From assembly GCA_020137815.1 (NCBI GenBank), contig CM035353.1, forward strand, positions 201,001-265,000: DNA of 64,000 nucleotides, given 5' to 3'. Every line of letters starts with the position of its first letter. Position 1 is the stretch's first letter. The position numbers and the translations under genes were made by a program. Source of the DNA: Hormiphora californensis. Taxonomy: Eukaryota > Ctenophora > Tentaculata > Cydippida > Pleurobrachiidae. Below, in pieces: positions 43,671-64,000 of the stretch. The notes beneath the pieces are model-generated. The model had not been told where the DNA came from, searched no databases, and worked only from the letters and a program-made list of their open reading frames with translations.

Positions 43671-46472
43671 CTACTGTAAACTCTGAATCATATACTTGAC
43701 TATATAGGCGAAAAGTCCGAACACGGCAAGGACAGCCAAGTTAGCTAGGTTGGAACTTTGTTGAGTGACCGTCGCCTCTGGTACTGTTGAGGAGTTGTCT
43801 TGTTCTGGTTGAGGTTCCTCCGGGGGAAGGTTGTCCTCGATCTCCTGAGTGGTGGACAGATGTTGAGTGACAAGAGGCTGTTATTTGTGTGTAATGGGAA
43901 GGTGAAAATTTATTTGATCCTGCTAGAAAGTATTGTTTTATGTAAGGGGTGGAGAACCCCTTACTCAAAAAAGAAAGAATGATATCATACCAGATATCCG
44001 AATGTACAACTGGGGGGGGGGGGGGGGGGGGGTGGGTGGGTGTTTTGGGTGTTAGTCTAGCTAAACAAGGGGGGTCCAACTAACCTTCACCAAATCAGGA
44101 AATAGTTCTTTAAACTTTTTATCATTTAGATTAAAGGGGCCACTCTCCTTCGCATATATCCGTTTCACTTTGTCACTTGTCTCTATACTCCCCAGTGTGA
44201 AGGATTTCTCTAACTGCGACAATTAGGAGCTGAGTTAGACACACTGAATCTCTCTCACGCAATTAGCGCTGGCAGGATGGCAAGTTTACTCCGGCTCCTT
44301 TTTGGAGGGGCGGCGAGTCCCTGCACTTGGGGGGGGGGGGGGGGCAGGTCCCACTTACTGGGGGTGGGGTGGGGGTTGGGGCAGGTTCCATCACTTACCA
44401 TAAAGCTAAGGAGGCCAGTTATTATAGTGCTGACGCTCCATCCTGGATTCCATGTGTCAGGATGATAGTCTGATATTGATAGGCACAGTCGGAAATTCGT
44501 CTGAAACAATATAATATCGAGTTATACAGCTGGTTAATTGGTAACGAAGTTACCACTCCCTTGCCGGCATGCAAAGCGGTTATTTAGTTAAACTAAGCAG
44601 TTTTCTCAATTCTGCATTTTGATTCATAATGCTATGTTCCCCGCCAACCTCTATATTTATAACTATTTTTTTTCTAAAACCCTGCAATTTCATTGTTTTA
44701 GAGAGTTTATTCAATCCGATGTATCGGATTCAGCAAATCTTCTAAGCCAATGACAAATGAAATTACAGGGTTTTCAAAGAACCAATCGCACGCTACCTCT
44801 ATCAGAGCTGCAGATAAAGGTAGTGCGCGATTGGCTCTTTCTAAAACCCTGCAATTTCATTGGTTTAGAGGATTTCTTGAAGAGCCTTTATTTTGATGAT
44901 TTTACGAATTCGAAGTTCTATAGAACTTCTTGGTAACGAAGTTACCCCTCTGTCGAGGGGTAACAGAACCGCCTACCCGTTTTTAAGTAAATTCCTTAAA
45001 AAGTATCGCTGACACGTCCAGGCATGGCACCCCACCCCACAATTACTATACTTTACGTAGGGCGCGATGGCACGCCAGGACATGATATGTCACTAGTCCA
45101 AGATTTTAGCCTCCGAATCTGCTGTTTTTTACCAACTTTGTCGAATTTTCACGGCCAAACTATAACTTAATTTGAATTGATTTTATCACAATTGTCCTAG
45201 GTATAGTCCACAGCACCATCTCACCGAATATGAAGTTTCAAAAATGCGATCTTCATCGAAATTCAACTTCAAAAACAGTGTTAATGATGAAATAACATCA
45301 AAATTAACATACTACACAATTCTTGAGACAATTTCATGGCTGTAGAAAAAGGATTTAGCCAAATCTGTCTTATGGTTGAGGCGGTATTAATTTTTGAAAA
45401 ATATGAAACCGATTCTGTTACCCCTACATAGGGCATTGCGATAGTAAGGCACGTTTTAGCGTGCCCGCAATGTAGGGGGAACTGCGTTACCAATAGAACT
45501 TCGAATTCGAAAAAATCATCAAAATAAAGGTATGTCAAATGAAGTAATGACAGTTCACTGAGCGCTAATCTTGAGTCTCAAGATTATTTCTCAGTGAACT
45601 GTCATCGTTTGACATACCTTTATTTGTACGACTTTAATTAAGATTTAAGAGGTGGTCGGGATGGGGGATGAAACGAACCTTGAATCTTCCATTTGGTGTA
45701 ATCATGTAGATAGAGGGTGCTTTGAAGGGATAGTCCTTGGGGAAGATCAGTTTCCCATGGTAATACCCGCCCGCATACACAGAGTCTTCTGGGCCTCTCA
45801 CCACGTAATGCCTGCAGTGATAGATATTGATTGTTATAACAATTAGAGAAACAAGTTTATTCCCCAGTTTATTTCAGATTGAACAAATGTTTCGATAGCA
45901 CTAACACCATCTCATCAGCAATAATGAAATAATATACCCTAGCTCGCAGGCCCCTCTTTCTCAAAACGAAAGAGGGGCCTGCGAGCCATGGTATATTATT
46001 TCATTATTGCTGATGAGATGGTGTTAGTGCACTAACACCATCTCATCAGCAATAATTTCGATGGCACTATAGTGCCATCGAAATATTTGTTCAATCAGAA
46101 ATAAACTTATTTCTCTTTGTTGTTCGGCTCCCGGGACCCCGATTGAGCAGTGTTCGGTGGAACGAGAACAAGTCCTATTGATTGTTATACTCACACCAAC
46201 TTCCAAATGGGAAATTGTAATAGCTCTAAGAGATGTACAATATCCATTAGAGCACCCCATTACTTGCTGCACTTTCATGTGCCACTCTGCTGTTTGATAG
46301 ATTACACTGTTCAAAGTGTGAAACATCATACTACCACTTACCACTCTAGTATATTGTTTGGTAGCGGCTCTGCTACGATATACGGGACAGGGTCCTTGGC
46401 CAGCTGCATTCTGTCCATCTTGAGACGTTTGGCAGCCGTGATGGGCACACCCGTCCGTCTTGACGACGACAT
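43671..46472 (-). CDS. UBE2J2-like ubiquitin-conjugating enzyme E2 J2
   Basis: A tail-anchored E2 of the ER membrane (yeast Ubc6 family) that charges ubiquitin for ER-associated degradation. Exons 46472-46342, 45811-45679, 44500-44399, 44213-44085 and 43844-43671 join in phase to 222 residues; human UBE2J2 has ~259. The N-terminus [20 protein letters not shown] leads to [18 protein letters not shown]. The UBC fold follows with [32 protein letters not shown], the catalytic Cys in RLCLSI, then [11 protein letters not shown] and LGSIETSD. The C-terminus is acidic and ends in a TM anchor ([20 protein letters not shown]). The linker before the anchor is shorter than in vertebrates. Introns 1 and 2 hold several palindromic elements. 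Confidence 0.95.
44535..44880. mobile_element. Inverted-repeat elements in UBE2J2 intron 2
   Basis: Three related segments (CTAAAACCCTGCAATTTCATT at 44675 and 44843, and its inverse near 44755) and a pair of CCAATCGC/GCGATTGG arms form nested hairpins. A GGTAACGAAGTTACC end is at 44540. Confidence 0.6.
44882..45535. mobile_element. Large inverted repeat with inner hairpin element
   Basis: Arms of ~55 bp (44882-44935 and about 45490-45535) contain TTTATTTTGATGATTTT..CGAATTCGAAGTTCTAT. Inside, 45418-45492 is a copy of the GGTAAC hairpin family (GGCACGTTTTAGCGTGCC core). This region is in UBE2J2 intron 2. Confidence 0.65.
45524..45625. mobile_element. ~100-bp hairpin element
   Basis: AAATAAAGGTATGTCAAA with GACAGTTCACTGAG pairs with its inverse; an inner AATCTTGAGTCTCAAGATT closes the loop. 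It shares its left end with the neighbouring inverted repeat and ends ~55 bp before exon 2. Confidence 0.75.
45868..46104. mobile_element. Nested palindromes in UBE2J2 intron 1
   Basis: The innermost stem CTCGCAGGCCCCTCTTTC / GAAAGAGGGGCCTGCGAG lies inside a perfect 40-bp arm pair (45899-45938 and 45990-46029). A third copy of that arm's start follows (46030-46056), then GGCACTATAGTGCC. All of it lies between outer arms TTTCAGATTGAACAAA / TTTGTTCAATCAGAAA. This reads as one element inserted into another. Confidence 0.85.
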
Positions 46473-46489
46473 ATGAACCCTAACTACTA

Positions 46490-46880
46490 GAGGAGAGACA
46501 AATTAGTGCACGGGAGGGGGAGTGTGGAGGGGTGGGGTGGAGGGGAGGAGAGACAGATTAGTGCACGGGGGAGGGGTGGAGGCCGGAGGGATGGAGGAGA
46601 GACAGATTAGTGCACGGGAGGGGGTGGAGGGGAAGAGGGGTGGAGGGGAGGAGAGACAGATTAGTGCACGAGGGGAGGGGTGGAGGCCGGAGGGATGGAG
46701 GAGAGACATATATTAGTGCACGGGAGGGAGTGGAGGGGAGGAGGTCTGGAGGGGAGGAGGTGGATCGAGGGGAGTGGGGTGGAGGGGGAGAGGATAGGGG
46801 TGGGGTGGAGGGGATGGGGGGAGGGGAGGAGGTCGAGGGATGGAGGTGGGTTAGGGTTAGTGTTAGGGTGGGTGGAGAGG
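46490..46880. repeat. G-rich minisatellite upstream of UBE2J2
   Basis: Units of ~50 bp centred on GAGAGACAGATTAGTGCACG alternate with GGAGGGGTGGAGG runs, then grade into irregular GGGGAGG sequence and a short GGGTTAGGGTTAG patch (46850-46866). It starts ~20 bp upstream of the UBE2J2 start codon, so it is promoter or 5' UTR sequence. Confidence 0.85.
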
Positions 46881-47475
46881 GGGGGGGGGTTTGATGTATG
46901 GCAATATATTGAGACACAATAGGTACTGAAAAGTAAAAAAGCAGAAATCAATACACACAGACAACCTCGTGATATGACAAATAAATAACCTACTAACACT
47001 TACCTAAATATGCACAGATCCAGCTAGAAAACAATATAGCACACAAAAGCATATTATATAATTTTTATATCATCATCATATAATTTTTTTATCATCAGCT
47101 CAACTTTGATTTTAAAAGAATATTAAAGAATAAATATCATTTTTGTTTGGATGGATTAAGTCCTAGATCGAGACACCGTCAGGCTCTGCTCTGCCCGTTG
47201 TACTCGTGCCTAAACGATATAACTAGACTGCCGGAAACTCCAAAAAAGGCTGTTCTTACTTGGATTTAGACGATTTAAAAGCTTTCGAGGGTGTGTCAAA
47301 TATACATCTAGTACCCCGCATAAAATCTATTTGAATTGTCTCAATGTGCTGCAACCCTACAACTGTTGTTTTGTTCAAACCCTTTTCATATTAAAAGGCA
47401 AACTACACCTTCTTGTACTGCCTTTCTTCGTAATGCGTTGAAATTTATCAAGTACTGTGTACGTTGTGATAGTGC
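46881..47475. other. No recognisable gene
   Basis: AT-rich intergenic DNA between UBE2J2 and the 3' end of the Sushi membrane-protein gene. Confidence 0.4.
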
Positions 47476-63505
<16,030 letters not shown>

Positions 63506-63673
63506 CTGGATTGGGAGGAAAATTTATCAAGTGTATTTTCATGTGGTGCCTTGTTCTAACCCTCCTTGCGAAACAGGGTCTAGCTTGGCAAGTGGTGCCC
63601 ATGTGGTGCTCAACTGTTTCATTGATGAATTACAGCTGCACAGTAACACGATCAATAATAGTAACTCTTACTA

Positions 63674-63845
63674 CAGTCGGACCCCGATTTACCGGGATGG
63701 TCGGGGGAAAGAGTTTTGCCCGGTAAATCGGGGTGCCCGGTATATCGGGGTCAAATAATGTAAATTTTCTATATCGGGGGAAGTGTATCCTCCCGGTAAA
63801 TCGGGGTTCCGGTAAATCGGGGCCCGGTAAATCGGAGTCCGACTG
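63674..63845. mobile_element. pogo-like MITE (ACCGGG variant)
   Basis: CAGTCGGACCCCGATTTACC and the inverse end are flanked by TA on both sides. Confidence 0.9.
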
Positions 63846-63866
63846 TAGTAACTGTTACTCTTACTA

Positions 63867-64000
63867 CAGTCGGACCCCGATTTAGTGGCCCCCGAATTAG
63901 TGGCACTCCGATTGATTGGCAGGATTTCCCCCGATATAGGAAATTAACATTATTTGAACCCGATTTAGTGGCACCCCGATTTAGTGGCAGGATTTTTTTC
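63867..64000. mobile_element. pogo-like MITE (AGTGGC variant), cut by window end
   Basis: Starts CAGTCGGACCCCGATTTAGT after TA, 21 bp from the previous element and in the same orientation. It closely matches 11643-11817. The right end is outside the window. Confidence 0.85.

Noticed and set aside
46850-46866. Interstitial telomere repeat GGGTTAGGGTTAG
   Set aside because: Only two to three imperfect units within a G-rich minisatellite; this does not show a telomere fusion.

Overview
The window looks like nuclear DNA of an early-branching animal. It has intron-containing genes with GT-AG splice sites and short exons, four protein families typical of metazoans (NPC1, ZCWPW1, UBE2J2, Sushi-domain membrane proteins), three 7TM receptor genes, and a very high load of microsatellites, minisatellites and small DNA transposons. 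A sponge is my best guess, from the Sushi-plus-beta-sandwich secreted protein and the divergent receptors, but nothing in the sequence settles this. No bacterial operon, CRISPR array, rRNA or convincing tRNA was seen.

Layout. 1-12,500 is repeat-rich and gene-poor: GA/CT tracts, a structured ~680 bp repeat, a nearly intact LINE (ORF2 at 3486-6452), a Harbinger-like MITE, a 19-bp minisatellite and a 1.3 kb foldback element with TTAA duplications. 12,532-24,700 (+) is an NPC1-like sterol transporter of about 20 exons; its largest intron carries a two-exon 7TM gene on the opposite strand (20,497-21,965). 24,700-30,800 holds transposons: a 1.2 kb hAT-like element, MULE-like elements with exact 9-bp duplications, and paired cloverleaf-like repeats. 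30,868-33,802 (+) encodes a secreted Sushi protein whose first intron is filled by a decamer minisatellite split by a foldback element.

From 34,658 to the right edge the host genes lie on the minus strand: ZCWPW1-like chromatin reader (14 exons, 944 codons plus stop, all phases consistent), UBE2J2 (5 exons, tail-anchored ER ubiquitin-conjugating enzyme), and a type I membrane protein with three Sushi domains (8 exons visible, 5' end outside the window). Two class A receptor genes on the plus strand (49,347-50,276 and 61,254-62,743) sit inside introns of the Sushi gene, so all three 7TM genes are nested antisense in host introns.

Most of the remaining DNA can be assigned to transposon-derived repeats by terminal repeats plus target-site duplications: hAT-like (8 bp), MULE-like (9 bp), Harbinger-like (TTA), pogo/mariner-like (TA) and a TTAA type. 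A less familiar class consists of elements in which one outer stem encloses two to four adjacent hairpins, like a DNA cloverleaf. Exon coordinates were derived by hand from splice signals, reading-frame phase and remembered family sequences; no alignment was run.
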